Source: CAYTAU01 sp964442075
GTDB taxonomy: Bacteria > Bacteroidota > Bacteroidia > Bacteroidales > CAYTAU01
Length of the DNA: 64,000 nucleotides
Assembly (NCBI GenBank): GCA_964442075.1
Contig: CAYTWH010000014.1
Coordinates: 1 to 64,000, forward strand
Direction: 5' to 3'
Below, piece by piece: positions 52,181-62,050 of this stretch. The notes beneath the pieces are model-generated. The model was not told the origin of the DNA and made no database searches. It worked only from the letters and a program-made list of their open reading frames with translations. Within the stretch, counting starts at the first letter, position 1. Every line of letters begins with the position of its first letter. The position numbers were made by a program, and so were the translations under genes.

Positions 52181-52765
52181 CTATATTTCCTTAACAATAC
52201 CAAAAACAGCAAAAAAACCGTCAATACCAATATTTGGTTCAGACAGATTTGCATTTGAAATATGGCGAAACCTAAATTGCAGGTTTAAATATAGAGGTTT
52301 TTCATTTTTTCCTGTTAAAAATATTCTTGTTCCTGTCATGAAGTTATCGGAAAAAATAAAGCCTGTTGCCTGCATTGCAGCATTTACGGTAATAAAATGT
52401 GGTCCTGAGCCAATTCCTGCATACCAAATAGATTTTTGTCCAATTAAATGCAAATAATATAAACCAACATTACAACCAAATTCTAAATCATTTAAATTAT
52501 TGTCAAGAAAAACAGGGTTGATCTGAGGTTCTATACCCACTGAAAAATTATGCTTTGTATTTGTCTGCATTAGTGGAATATTATAATATCCCATTATCAA
52601 TATGGGATTATAATAAACATCTTCAGATAATGATTCGCTAACAACAGGCAAACCAATATTAAAACCAAAAGATTCTTTATTTAAAATGTTTTTTTCCTGA
52701 CTTACTGCAATTAATGTAGAAAATAGAAATAAACCTGTTAGAATATATATATTTAATATCTTCAT
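52181..52765 (-). CDS. PagL-like lipid A deacylase (acyloxyacyl hydrolase family)
   Basis: A 194-residue outer-membrane barrel with a signal peptide (1-22, IAVSQ). Its C-terminal RFRHISNANLSEPNIGID matches the PagL catalytic motif: His and Ser in HISNA, and a Gly/Ile-rich follow-up. In PagL these residues with a Glu remove the 3-O acyl chain of lipid A. Here an acidic partner may be the Glu of SEPN. Strand pattern and size fit an eight-stranded barrel. Its start overlaps the tilS stop by 4 bases, an operon link without clear functional meaning. It could alternatively be an inactive barrel relative. Confidence 0.65.
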   Translation of the reverse strand: MKILNIYILTGLFLFSTLIAVSQEKNILNKESFGFNIGLPVVSESLSEDVYYNPILIMGYYNIPLMQTNTKHNFSVGIEPQINPVFLDNNLNDLEFGCNVGLYYLHLIGQKSIWYAGIGSGPHFITVNAAMQATGFIFSDNFMTGTRIFLTGKNEKPLYLNLQFRFRHISNANLSEPNIGIDGFFAVFGIVKEI

Positions 52766-54084
52766 CTGTTTATTTGAATAATCAATACATTTTTGGTTTT
52801 TTCTGTGATTTTAAATCTGTTATCAATACGTTTCCCAATAATCCAAACAATATTATTGTTGCTTTCCAGTATTAAGGTATTTTGTTTTTCAATTATCGAG
52901 ATCTTACTGTCTATAAAAAAATCGCTAAGTTTTTTAAAATTTGTCATGCCAAATGGCATAAACCTATCCCCTTTTTGCCATTTTCTAATTTTTAAAGGAA
53001 ACTCAATTTTATCGGCATCCAAATACGCAACATCACTCCTCTTTTCTATTTCAAAAGCATTATCTTTTTTAAGGTACGATAATTTTAAAGGAACTGGTTC
53101 TTCAATTGAAACTATATCTTTTCCAATAATTAATTCATCTTTTACTGCCTCTATCTTGCTAATGATCAGACATTCTCTGTCTTTAACAAGCGAGTATGTT
53201 TTTGAATAAAATATCTTACCCGATTGTTTATCCAAAGCAGAAATAATATCATCAATTGTTGAAGCATTAAATCCATAGTGATTTAAAAATTCAAATAAAT
53301 AATATTTTAAAGGATTTAGTTTTTTAAGTTTTTCAATATCCAGATAAATTAAATTGCTGCGTTTGCTTACTATAATCTTCCTTTTGCTTTCAATTTCGTT
53401 TGCAATAATTTGCTCGGCATCAGCAAATCTGCTAATTGTTTCCGAAATAGTTTGTTCTATATTGGGGTTAATTAATTTTAATTCGGGTAATATGTTTTTT
53501 CTAATTCTGTTTCTTGAATATTTTAATGAATTATTACTTGCATCTTCCCTGTAATCGATATTATTTTCGCTTGAATATTTTTCAATTTCTTGTCTGTCTG
53601 CAAAAAGCAAAGGTCTAACAATATTTCCTGTTTTTGATTTTATTCCTGTTAATCCCTTAATACCGGTACCTCTTGTAAGGTTAATAAAAAATGTTTCTAC
53701 AATATCATTTTTATTGTGTGCAATGGCAATTACATCATAATTATTTTGCTTACGTATCTGCTCAAACCAGTTGTATCTTAGATCTCTTGCAGCCATCTGA
53801 ATAGATATAGTATTTTCTTTTGCGTAATTTTCTGTTTCAAATCGTTTAAAATATAATGGGAAATTTAATTTTGATGAAAGCTCTTTAACAAATAATTCAT
53901 CCTTATCGGATTCTTTATTTCTCAATGTAAAATTACAATGAGCAATACTGCACTTGTATCCTTCTTTACAAAATAAATAAGCCATTACGGTAGAATCTAC
54001 ACCACCACTTACTGCCAAAAGTATCTTTGAGTTTTTAGTAAATAGCTTATTATCGCTTATGAATTTATTAAATGATTTAATCAT
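52762..54084 (-). CDS. tilS: tRNA(Ile)-lysidine synthase
   Basis: A 440-residue ATP-dependent ligase that changes C34 of tRNA-Ile(CAU) to lysidine, which is essential for AUA decoding and thus plausible in an AT-rich genome. The PP-loop AVSGGVDSTVMAYL (about 24-37), RDLRYNWF (about 99), AIAHNKNDIVET (about 121-132), GIKGLTGI and RPLL are typical. The C-terminal TilS domain (about 345-440) with WQKGDRFMPFG and LSDFFID is complete. Confidence 0.95.
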   Translation of the reverse strand: MIKSFNKFISDNKLFTKNSKILLAVSGGVDSTVMAYLFCKEGYKCSIAHCNFTLRNKESDKDELFVKELSSKLNFPLYFKRFETENYAKENTISIQMAARDLRYNWFEQIRKQNNYDVIAIAHNKNDIVETFFINLTRGTGIKGLTGIKSKTGNIVRPLLFADRQEIEKYSSENNIDYREDASNNSLKYSRNRIRKNILPELKLINPNIEQTISETISRFADAEQIIANEIESKRKIIVSKRSNLIYLDIEKLKKLNPLKYYLFEFLNHYGFNASTIDDIISALDKQSGKIFYSKTYSLVKDRECLIISKIEAVKDELIIGKDIVSIEEPVPLKLSYLKKDNAFEIEKRSDVAYLDADKIEFPLKIRKWQKGDRFMPFGMTNFKKLSDFFIDSKISIIEKQNTLILESNNNIVWIIGKRIDNRFKITEKTKNVLIIQINR

Positions 54085-54162
54085 TATCGGCTACTATTTC
54101 CAATTGATGTAAAATTAGAATAAAAATTTGGATTTTCGTTGTAATAAAGATGGTGTATTTTG

Positions 54163-54170
54163 TAACTTTG
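54163..54170 (+). promoter_or_regulatory. -7 element TAACTTTG
   Basis: Matches TAnnTTTG 22 bases before the rarA ATG. Confidence 0.5.
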
Positions 54171-54191
54171 CCTACATAATTATATTATTAG

Positions 54192-55463
54192 ATGTCAAAT
54201 ATTCCTTTAGCAGAACGATTACGACCTAAGACTCTTGATAATTTCATTGGTCAGGAACATCTTGTCGGGAAAAATGCAATACTCAGAAAAGCTATAGAAT
54301 CGGGGAATATTCCTTCTATGATATTTTGGGGACCTCCGGGAGTTGGTAAAACAACATTGGCTAAAATTATATCGAATGTTTTAGACAGGGCTTTTTATAT
54401 TTTAAGTGCGGTAAATTCAGGTGTAAAAGATATAAGAGAAGTTATTGAAAAAGCTAAAAATCAACAATTTTTCGATACTCCCAATCCAATCTTATTTATA
54501 GATGAGATACATCGTTTTAGTAAATCGCAACAAGATTCGCTATTGGGGGCAGTAGAACAAGGTATTATTACTTTAATTGGTGCAACAACAGAGAATCCTT
54601 CTTTTGAAGTAATTTCGCCATTATTATCACGGTGTCAGGTTTATGTTCTTAAAAATTTAAGTAAAAAAGAATTACTAAACTTGTTAAATTATGCAGCTCT
54701 TAACGATTTTGAATTAAAAAAGAAGAAAATAAAATTTAAAGAAACCGAAGCAATAATTAGATTTTCGGGTGGAGATGCTAGAAAATTATTTAATATTCTT
54801 GAGCTTATTGTAAATTCTGAAGATACAAAAACTATTACTATAACAAATGAAAAAGTAAAAAGTAAATTACAGGAAAACATCGCACTATACGATAAGCAGG
54901 GAGAGCAGCACTATGATATAATTTCAGCATTTATAAAATCTATAAGGGGCAGCGACCCAAATGCTGCGGTTTATTGGTTAGCAAGGATGTTAGCAGGAGG
55001 CGAGGATATAAAATTTATTGCTCGCAGATTAATAATACTGGCATCGGAAGATATTGGTCTTGCAAATACAAATGCCTTATTAATCGCAAATAATTGTTTT
55101 CAGGCAATAAATGTTATTGGAATGCCCGAAGCAAGGATAATTTTATCGCAAACAGCTATTTATTTGTCTACATCTCCAAAAAGTAACTCAGCATATCAGG
55201 CAATTGAAACAGCATTGTCTTTGGTTAAAGAAAAGGGTGATTTATCTGTTCCCTTGCATATTCGTAATGCACCAACAAAACTTATGAAAGAATTGGGATA
55301 TGGTAAGAATTACAAATACGCACATAGTTATGATGACAATTTTGTTGACCAAGAGTTTTTACCCAAAGAATTAAGTAAGACAAAAATCTATGAACCTCAA
55401 GAGAATGCTCGTGAGAAAGAAATTAAAGCTAATTTGAATAAACTTTGGAAGGGTAGATATTAG
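54192..55463 (+). CDS. rarA: Replication-associated recombination protein RarA
   Basis: A 423-residue clamp-loader-like AAA+ ATPase (RarA/MgsA) acting at stalled replication forks. It begins LAERLRPKTLDNFIGQEHL; Walker A is GPPGVGKTT (about 46-54), Walker B ILFIDEIHRF (about 98-107), sensor 1 LIGATTENPSF (about 131), Arg finger region LLSRC. The C-terminal tetramer domain (about 240-423) with ARMLAGGEDIKFIARRL and YKYAHSYDDNF is present. Its 3' end (55431-55460) has a near copy at 58069-58098. The gene is 37 bp from the convergent EF-G gene. Confidence 0.95.
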   Translation: MSNIPLAERLRPKTLDNFIGQEHLVGKNAILRKAIESGNIPSMIFWGPPGVGKTTLAKIISNVLDRAFYILSAVNSGVKDIREVIEKAKNQQFFDTPNPILFIDEIHRFSKSQQDSLLGAVEQGIITLIGATTENPSFEVISPLLSRCQVYVLKNLSKKELLNLLNYAALNDFELKKKKIKFKETEAIIRFSGGDARKLFNILELIVNSEDTKTITITNEKVKSKLQENIALYDKQGEQHYDIISAFIKSIRGSDPNAAVYWLARMLAGGEDIKFIARRLIILASEDIGLANTNALLIANNCFQAINVIGMPEARIILSQTAIYLSTSPKSNSAYQAIETALSLVKEKGDLSVPLHIRNAPTKLMKELGYGKNYKYAHSYDDNFVDQEFLPKELSKTKIYEPQENAREKEIKANLNKLWKGRY

Positions 55464-55500
55464 CAAATTATAAATAAAGAAATTGAAGAAAAAAACTTAT

Positions 55501-57564
55501 TTAATTCTTCTCCTTCAATTCCTTAAGTATTTCTTCCTGCAAAGCTTCAGAAACAGGAGTATATTTGCTAAATTCCATTGAATAATTTGCTCTTCCGCTA
55601 GAAATATTTCTTAGTTGAGTAGCATATCCGAACATTTCTTTCAAAGGTACAAACCCGTTTAGTTTTTGTGAACCCTTACGATACCTTCTCATAGACTCAA
55701 TTGTGCCACGTTTTCTATTAAGATTGCTAACTACATCTCCAATATAATCATCAGGGGTATTAATTTCAATTTTCATTGTGGGTTCAAGAAGTTTTGGAAA
55801 AGCCTTTTTAAAACCATTTTTGAAACAAATAGAGGCACAAATCTGGAAAGCCATGTCTGAAGAATCTACAGCATGGAAACTTCCATCTAGCAATACTATT
55901 TTTACATCAACAATTGGAAAACCTGCAAGAATTCCTTCTTCTATTACTTTTTTAATTCCTTTGTTTACAGAAGGAATATATTCTTGTGGAATACGACCAC
56001 CTTTTATCATATTCACAAATTCATAACCTTTACCGGAATTAGGTTCGATTCGCATAATGGTATGGGCATATTGTCCTTTTCCTCCACTTTGTTTGGAGTG
56101 TTTGTACTCTACTTGAACCTCCTTTAATATAGCTTCACGGTATGCTACTGCAGGCGCTCCAACTTCAACCTCAACTTTAAATTCATTGATTAATCTGTCC
56201 ATGATTATCTCTAAATGAAGTTCTCCCATACCCGAAATTATAGTTTCGCAAGTCTCATCATCATAATGTGCAGTAAAAGATGGATCTTCATTTGATAATT
56301 TACTTAATGCTTCACCTAATTTGCTTTGATCTTTTCTTATTTTAGGACTAATCTTCATTTCAATCACAGTCTGAGCAATATGAATTGATTCTAATAATAA
56401 ACGCTGCTCATTATCACAAAGTGTATCACCGGTTTTGGTGTATTTCATGCCTATCAATGCTACAATATCTCCGGGTCCTGCCTTGCTGACTTCTTCTCTT
56501 TCCTTTGCCTTTATTTTTAGAATTCTCCCTATTCTTTCGTGACGTTTTTTGCTAGGATTATATAGTTGTGTTCCACCCTCAAGACTACCAGAATATATAC
56601 GGATAAATGTTTGTTGACCTACATAAGGATCATTAATAATTTTGAAAGCTAAAGCTGAAAAAGGCTCTTTTAAAAATGGATTTCTTTTTATTAATTTCTC
56701 TTCATCATCAATATCGGATCCAAATATTGCTCCAATATCAATAGGTGATGGGAGCAAATCATTAACCGCATTTAATAACAAACGAATTCCTTTATTCTTA
56801 TATGCTGCACCACAAAATACAGGTGTAATCATTAATTTTAATGTCGCTTTTCTAGCAGCTTTTTTTAGCATTTCCGCAGATATATCATCTTCGTCAAGAT
56901 ACATCTCCATAATATCACTGTCATAATCAGCTAACTTTTCAATTAATTCATTTCGTATTTCCTCTGCATTTTCTTTATATTCATCAGGGATAGTAGTTTC
57001 TTCTCTTTCATATTCATCGAAAAAATATGCTTTGCGTTCAATAATATCTATTATTCCATTAAAATTTTCTTCAGAACCAATAGGGATTTGAAAAGGAAAT
57101 GCATTAGCATCAAGATATTTGTTCATCATACTGACAACTTCGATGAAATCAGACCCTGTTCTATCCATTTTATTGATAAAAGCTATTCTTGGCACCTTGT
57201 ATCTGTCGGCTTGATTCCAAACTGTTTCTGTTTGAGGTTCAACTCCTCCTACTGCACAAAAAACAGCAATCATTCCATCAATCACACGCAAAGACCTTTC
57301 TACTTCAATAGTAAAATCAACGTGCCCCGGAGTATCAATAATATTTATCTGTGAACCATTCCACTGGCAAGATATTGCAGCTGATGCAATAGTGATTCCT
57401 CGCTCTTGCTCCTGCTTCATAAAATCCATGGTAGCCTGCCCATCATGCACTTCACCTGTTTTTCTTGTTACGCCTGTAAAAAATAATATTCTTTCAGTTA
57501 CTGTTGTTTTGCCAGCATCAATATGTGCTGCAATACCAATATTTCTAATTTTTTGTAATGCCAT
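55501..57564 (-). CDS. Elongation factor G paralogue outside the str operon
   Basis: A 687-residue translocation GTPase with all five EF-G domains: P-loop AHIDAGKTT (about 13-21), switch region EQERGITIASAA, DTPGHVDF (about 80-87), NKMDR (about 135), SKQSGGKGQYAH in domain IV, and domain V to the end. Residues in switch I read FFTGVTRKTGEVHDGQATMDF, slightly different from the usual YYTGxxHKxGEVH. In bacteria the main fusA lies between rpsG and tuf; here there are no ribosomal genes beside it, so it is probably a second EF-G (EF-G2-like), whose kinds serve in ribosome recycling or altered translocation. It lies between rarA and a remnant of the rarA end. Confidence 0.85.
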   Translation of the reverse strand: MALQKIRNIGIAAHIDAGKTTVTERILFFTGVTRKTGEVHDGQATMDFMKQEQERGITIASAAISCQWNGSQINIIDTPGHVDFTIEVERSLRVIDGMIAVFCAVGGVEPQTETVWNQADRYKVPRIAFINKMDRTGSDFIEVVSMMNKYLDANAFPFQIPIGSEENFNGIIDIIERKAYFFDEYEREETTIPDEYKENAEEIRNELIEKLADYDSDIMEMYLDEDDISAEMLKKAARKATLKLMITPVFCGAAYKNKGIRLLLNAVNDLLPSPIDIGAIFGSDIDDEEKLIKRNPFLKEPFSALAFKIINDPYVGQQTFIRIYSGSLEGGTQLYNPSKKRHERIGRILKIKAKEREEVSKAGPGDIVALIGMKYTKTGDTLCDNEQRLLLESIHIAQTVIEMKISPKIRKDQSKLGEALSKLSNEDPSFTAHYDDETCETIISGMGELHLEIIMDRLINEFKVEVEVGAPAVAYREAILKEVQVEYKHSKQSGGKGQYAHTIMRIEPNSGKGYEFVNMIKGGRIPQEYIPSVNKGIKKVIEEGILAGFPIVDVKIVLLDGSFHAVDSSDMAFQICASICFKNGFKKAFPKLLEPTMKIEINTPDDYIGDVVSNLNRKRGTIESMRRYRKGSQKLNGFVPLKEMFGYATQLRNISSGRANYSMEFSKYTPVSEALQEEILKELKEKN

Positions 57565-57645
57565 TTATTAACTATATATCTATGTTCAAAATTTGAGTCT
57601 GCAAATATCGTATATTTAAATATAAACTTAAAATAAAAATTTAGA

Positions 57646-57925
57646 ATGAAAAATGAGAAGTTTACAGCAGTAGATATGAAAGAAGTTATTCCTGATGTCC
57701 ATAAAGATTTTTTACCAGAGACGCTGATGCTCAAGAAATTGAAATGAAAAATGGGACATTATTGCAACATTATTATTCGATTTACCAAGAACAGGAAAAA
57801 ATATCATAGCTAAATGGGGAAATGAAGACTCAAAAAATAGATATACAAAGTACTCAAAAGGAGATAGAATGAACTTGATATGGAATGATGGAAAATTAAA
57901 AAAAAGTGATATTTATTGGGAATAA
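57646..57925 (+). pseudogene. Broken gene of unknown function (two frameshifts)
   Basis: Three plus-strand frames connect: from the ATG at 57646 (MKNEKFTAVDMKEVIPDVHK, about 25 codons), then about 57720-57750 (DADAQEIEMK), then about 57743-57925 (ending IWNDGKLKKSDIYWE, stop at 57923). The joined product would be about 90 residues with a protein-like composition (NEKWDIIATLLFDLPRTGKN). Either a decayed gene or two sequencing errors in a real one. No family recognised. Confidence 0.4.
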
Positions 57926-58036
57926 TAAAATTAATTTTTCCCAATTTTACCATTTTTAATAAAATATTGCGAAGTTTGAAGTATCGAATTTACATATTTC
58001 AACATGCTGTCAACTTTTTCAGGAAAAACATTAAAA

Positions 58037-58098
58037 TAGTTTTTTTACCAAGGCTCAAGATAAAAACAAATTTGAATAAACTTTGGAAAAATAGATAT
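58037..58098 (+). pseudogene. Remnant of the rarA 3' end
   Basis: Bases 58069-58098 match the last coding bases of rarA (55431-55460) at 27 of 30 positions, including 20 identical bases starting AATTTGAATAAACTTTGG. In the rarA frame it reads IKTNLNKLWKNRY against IKANLNKLWKGRY, and upstream a TTTTTACCaAAG-like piece (about 58040) mirrors rarA near 55356, with the sequence between deleted. It ends in the start codon of the next gene. Confidence 0.65.
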
Positions 58099-59383
58099 GG
58101 GTATTAAAAAGCACATAAAAGCCATAAGTAAGAAACAATTTATTAAAATATTAATATTTATTCCTTTGATTATTTTGGTTTTGTTATATTTCTATAACGA
58201 AGCAAAAAAGGGAAGTGATTTTAATGTATTTTTACAAGCAGCTCAAAAACTTTGTACAGGAGAAAACATATATGATTATTGGTATCAAGTTAATAACAGT
58301 TACCTTTTATATTTTTACAGTCCATTATTTGCTTTATTATTAGTTCCTTTTTCTTTTCTCCCATATATTGTTACAAATTTTATTTGGCTTCTTGCAAATA
58401 CTTTTTTCACATATAGGATTGTAATAATATTAAAGAAATTCATTGATGTTAAATTTATTTCAAAAAAGCATTTCAACATTGTTTTATTAATTTCTTTTAT
58501 TTTTATTTTCAGGTTCTTATTATATAATTTTGATTTAATTCAGATGACAATTTTCATGTTGTATTTGTCTCTTGAATCAATAAATTTATTTGAAAAAAAG
58601 AAAATTATTGCAGGTGCTATTTTGTTGGCATTTGCTATTAATATAAAAATACTTCCTATTGTATTAATCCCATATCTCTTATACAGGGCATATTATAAAG
58701 AAGGTATATTAACAATCATTTTATATGTTGTTTTAATATTTTTTCCGGCAATTATTATAGGATTTGAATATAATAATTTTTTAATACATGAATGGTGGGC
58801 AACAATAAATCCACTTAATACAGAGCATGCAATTGAAGTTGATATGGGCTTACATGGATTATCATCACTAATTCCACCATTATTAATGGAAACAAAAGGA
58901 GAATTGGAGATGAAAAGAAATATTATGACAATATCACCGGATAATGTTGCACTCGTATTAAATATCGTGCGTTTCTTTTTTATCGCTTTGGTATTAATTT
59001 TTCTCCAATCTTTACCATTTAAAAAAGAAAGATCAAAAATTCATAAACTATGGGAACTAAGTTATCTTTTCTTGGTTATTCCTTTAATTTTTCCTCATCA
59101 ACAAAAATATGCTTTCTTTTTCCTTTTTCCGGCAACATTCTATTTAGTTTATTTTATTGTTTTTCAAATTAAAACAAAATTTGTTGCAATTAGTAAGTTG
59201 AGATTTTGGAGTATTATTGCATTACTTTTTATTGTTTTTGCTTTAACTACGTTAACAACAGATGGTATAATAGGGAGAGAATTAAATAATATTACTCAAC
59301 ATTATAAATTAGTTACATATGGAACTATAATATTTATAATTCCATTGTTTTTAAGTAAGCCAAAATTTTTAATTCCAAAATAG
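58097..59383 (+). CDS. GT87-type (DUF2029) membrane glycosyltransferase
   Basis: A 428-residue protein with about ten membrane helices (starting LIFIPLIILVLLYFY, about 17-31) in the pattern of GT-C glycosyltransferases of family 87, which use polyprenyl-phosphate sugars on the outer side of the inner membrane. The first loop has the expected acidic GSDFNVFLQAA (about 40-50) and YSPLFALLLVPF (about 76). Inner segments hold AINIKILPIVLIPYLLYR and FPHQQKYAFFFLFPA. The sugar and acceptor are unknown. Its ATG overlaps the rarA remnant. It is alone, with a T9SS gene converging 1 base after its stop. Confidence 0.8.
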   Translation: MGIKKHIKAISKKQFIKILIFIPLIILVLLYFYNEAKKGSDFNVFLQAAQKLCTGENIYDYWYQVNNSYLLYFYSPLFALLLVPFSFLPYIVTNFIWLLANTFFTYRIVIILKKFIDVKFISKKHFNIVLLISFIFIFRFLLYNFDLIQMTIFMLYLSLESINLFEKKKIIAGAILLAFAINIKILPIVLIPYLLYRAYYKEGILTIILYVVLIFFPAIIIGFEYNNFLIHEWWATINPLNTEHAIEVDMGLHGLSSLIPPLLMETKGELEMKRNIMTISPDNVALVLNIVRFFFIALVLIFLQSLPFKKERSKIHKLWELSYLFLVIPLIFPHQQKYAFFFLFPATFYLVYFIVFQIKTKFVAISKLRFWSIIALLFIVFALTTLTTDGIIGRELNNITQHYKLVTYGTIIFIIPLFLSKPKFLIPK

Positions 59384-59384
59384 C

Positions 59385-62027
59385 TTATATTATTATTAAT
59401 CTTTTAATAATAATACCATTATTCACATATAGTTTTATATAATATAATCCTTTGTTTAAAATATTAAGCTTTAGCTTTTTATCGTTTTTAAAATAACCAT
59501 TTAACATTATATTTCCCTGCTGGTCAATAATTTCATATTTAATTTTTTCGTGTTTATTAGTTGCCTTAATATATAATTCATTACTTGTTGGATTAGGAAA
59601 TATTTTGATGTTTTCGGTTGATAAAGTATTAATTCCCGTAACGTAAAAAGTTAAATGTGTTGTATCATTACTACAATCATTATAAACAATTTGTGTTACA
59701 GTAACGGTATCTGTATAATTATAAATATGAATTGGATTTTGATCTGTTGAGCTTGTTGTATCTCCAAAATCCCAGTAATATGTATTACCGTGTAATGAAG
59801 TATCTGTAAATGTTACCTCCAAACCATTTGTTATATATGAAAATCCAGCCGTTGGTTCTTCACAAATTGTAAAATTATCAACAGCAAAACCTGAAAAACC
59901 TGTAATACCAAGAAATTTGCATCTAAATTGAACTTGTGATTCCCCAGCAAGGTCGTGTAAAACATGAAATACATTTACCCAATCACCGGAATGTCCTATC
60001 CAATTATACCCCTGATTATACCAATTATCATCTGTAGATGAACCGTAAACATTCCAATTTTGACCACCATCTACTGAATATTCAAATTGAGTACCTAGGC
60101 TTTCCTGTTCATACCAAATATAAAAACTAACTTTTGGTTTAGCCAAATCAGAAAAATCAAAACAGGGAGTATAAAGAAATGATTGCTCTGCATCATTATG
60201 AATTCCTGTAAGATTTGTAACCCAGGCATTATTTCCTGACGCAGCATGATCAATGATTGTGTCTGCAGGAACACCATGTTGCCAGGTTGACTTAGATCCT
60301 TTTGCGTACCAGCCACCATCATTTATTTCAAAATCTTCTTGATATGGATAGCTTGAAATTGTGTTGAAATGAAAAATATTTTTCGCAATCGTATCATTAT
60401 TTGAATCGGAATCTGATGGTAAATCAACAAGTGCAATAATATTTGATAAACCATTTGCTGAAAGATCTGCCTGTGTTATAAATGCATATATTAAAGTATC
60501 TTCAGATATAATAGTATTTGTATATGTTTCAGTAACAAAATTATTTCCACCGTCAATTGAATAAGATAAATCAAAATTACTTTGATCATATAAACCTACA
60601 TTTGCAATTTTTATAGTAATATCTTCATTAGATGAAAGTCCACATCCGTCTTCAGGATATATAATATCAACAACACCAAGATCATTTAATGGCGATTCAT
60701 AAATTTTAACATCATCAAATGCAAATCCTTCATTTGTTCCATTTACTCCTCCTTCAAAATATATTCTGAATTGTACTTTTGAAACACCGGCAAGATCATT
60801 AAGTACATGTTTTGCATTAAGCCATCCACCCGAACTTCCATTCCATGCATCAGAACCATTTATAGTTCCATTATACCAATTATAAGCATCTCCCTCATTA
60901 CCAATAGCTATCCACGTATATCCACTATCTAACGAATAAGCTAATACTATATAATCAGAATCTTCTGTTTCATACCAAATATTAAATTCAAAAATTGGCA
61001 ATATTAATGAGCTAAGATCAAAACAAGGACTTAAAACATATGATTTTTCAAAAGGATTAAAATCTCCTGATAAGTTTGTAACCCATGCATTATCAATAGA
61101 AGCAGCCGAGTCAATAATTATTCCATTAGGAACCCCATATTCCCATGATGATAACGATATTGACGAGTTAATTTTTTCAGTTACCCATCCTCCATGACCT
61201 GATTCAAAATCCTCATAATATGGGACATTAGAATAGATGCTATGAGTAATATTTGTTTCTAGCGAGTCATTTGATATATTTCCATCTGTACTATATAAAG
61301 TATATGCTTTTATATTATAAGTTGCATCGGGAATTGACATATCTACTAAGGTTAGAAATGTATAATATTCAACTTCTAGAGGAAGTATAGTTCCATAAAA
61401 AGTATCAACTACAGCAATTCCTCCATTTATTTTATAAGCAACAGGAATATCATTTAGAGTATCGTATCCAAAATTTTTAATTTGAATTGTTAAATGAACA
61501 GCATTATCCAGATCACAATCAGACCTGTTGTGAAATGATACCACACCTGCATCAAAAGGTATTGATTCTTTAATTTCTATATCAAAATTTGTACTTGGAT
61601 TCATATTAAAAGCGTCATAAGTTGAAACAATAATATAATATGTTATGCCTGCTAATAATTGAACAGAATGGACTTGTGGATTCCCATTTTGCTCCTCTTC
61701 ATATGCTTCGCAAATTGCACTGGGATCATCAGGACATTTTTGGGTTACAAAAACACCTGTTCCAATTCCTGTATTAGTTACAATAACGCTTATAGGTATA
61801 TCAACTGTTGGTGTATATTCAAAAATATAATCTTGTCCTGTCATATATACACTAGCACAACACGAACCATTATCATAATCATCTCCGGAACCGGCGGTTG
61901 TCATTCCTGTTAAACTAAATGGCAAACCGGTTACCAAATGAGAATTTGCGCAATCACTCCCAACTTGTGAAAATGTAACTGAACTTAATATTAATAATAT
62001 TAGCGTAATAGTAAGAAAATGTTTCAT
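59385..62027 (-). CDS. T9SS cargo protein with two choice-of-anchor-J/MAM-like domains and a PKD domain
   Basis: An 880-residue exported protein: signal peptide (1-20, TFSQ); an N-terminal beta domain (about 22-150); CARDB-like stretch (about 155-260); a first choice-of-anchor-J/MAM-like domain (about 270-440, YEDFESGHGGW ... FAFDDVKIYE); CARDB-like (about 445-555); a second anchor-J domain (about 560-715, YQEDFEINDGGW ... FAVDNFTICE); PKD (about 718-795, YYWDFGDTTSSTDQNP); and a T9SS sorting domain (about 805-880, IFPNPTSNELYI ... GLYYIKLYV ... KRLIII). No catalytic domain is seen; a glycan or protein-binding surface protein is likely. It has the ECF-like promoter at 62051-62080. Confidence 0.85.
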   Translation of the reverse strand: MKHFLTITLILLILSSVTFSQVGSDCANSHLVTGLPFSLTGMTTAGSGDDYDNGSCCASVYMTGQDYIFEYTPTVDIPISVIVTNTGIGTGVFVTQKCPDDPSAICEAYEEEQNGNPQVHSVQLLAGITYYIIVSTYDAFNMNPSTNFDIEIKESIPFDAGVVSFHNRSDCDLDNAVHLTIQIKNFGYDTLNDIPVAYKINGGIAVVDTFYGTILPLEVEYYTFLTLVDMSIPDATYNIKAYTLYSTDGNISNDSLETNITHSIYSNVPYYEDFESGHGGWVTEKINSSISLSSWEYGVPNGIIIDSAASIDNAWVTNLSGDFNPFEKSYVLSPCFDLSSLILPIFEFNIWYETEDSDYIVLAYSLDSGYTWIAIGNEGDAYNWYNGTINGSDAWNGSSGGWLNAKHVLNDLAGVSKVQFRIYFEGGVNGTNEGFAFDDVKIYESPLNDLGVVDIIYPEDGCGLSSNEDITIKIANVGLYDQSNFDLSYSIDGGNNFVTETYTNTIISEDTLIYAFITQADLSANGLSNIIALVDLPSDSDSNNDTIAKNIFHFNTISSYPYQEDFEINDGGWYAKGSKSTWQHGVPADTIIDHAASGNNAWVTNLTGIHNDAEQSFLYTPCFDFSDLAKPKVSFYIWYEQESLGTQFEYSVDGGQNWNVYGSSTDDNWYNQGYNWIGHSGDWVNVFHVLHDLAGESQVQFRCKFLGITGFSGFAVDNFTICEEPTAGFSYITNGLEVTFTDTSLHGNTYYWDFGDTTSSTDQNPIHIYNYTDTVTVTQIVYNDCSNDTTHLTFYVTGINTLSTENIKIFPNPTSNELYIKATNKHEKIKYEIIDQQGNIMLNGYFKNDKKLKLNILNKGLYYIKLYVNNGIIIKRLIII

Positions 62028-62050
62028 ATTATAAAAATTTATTGTTTAAT

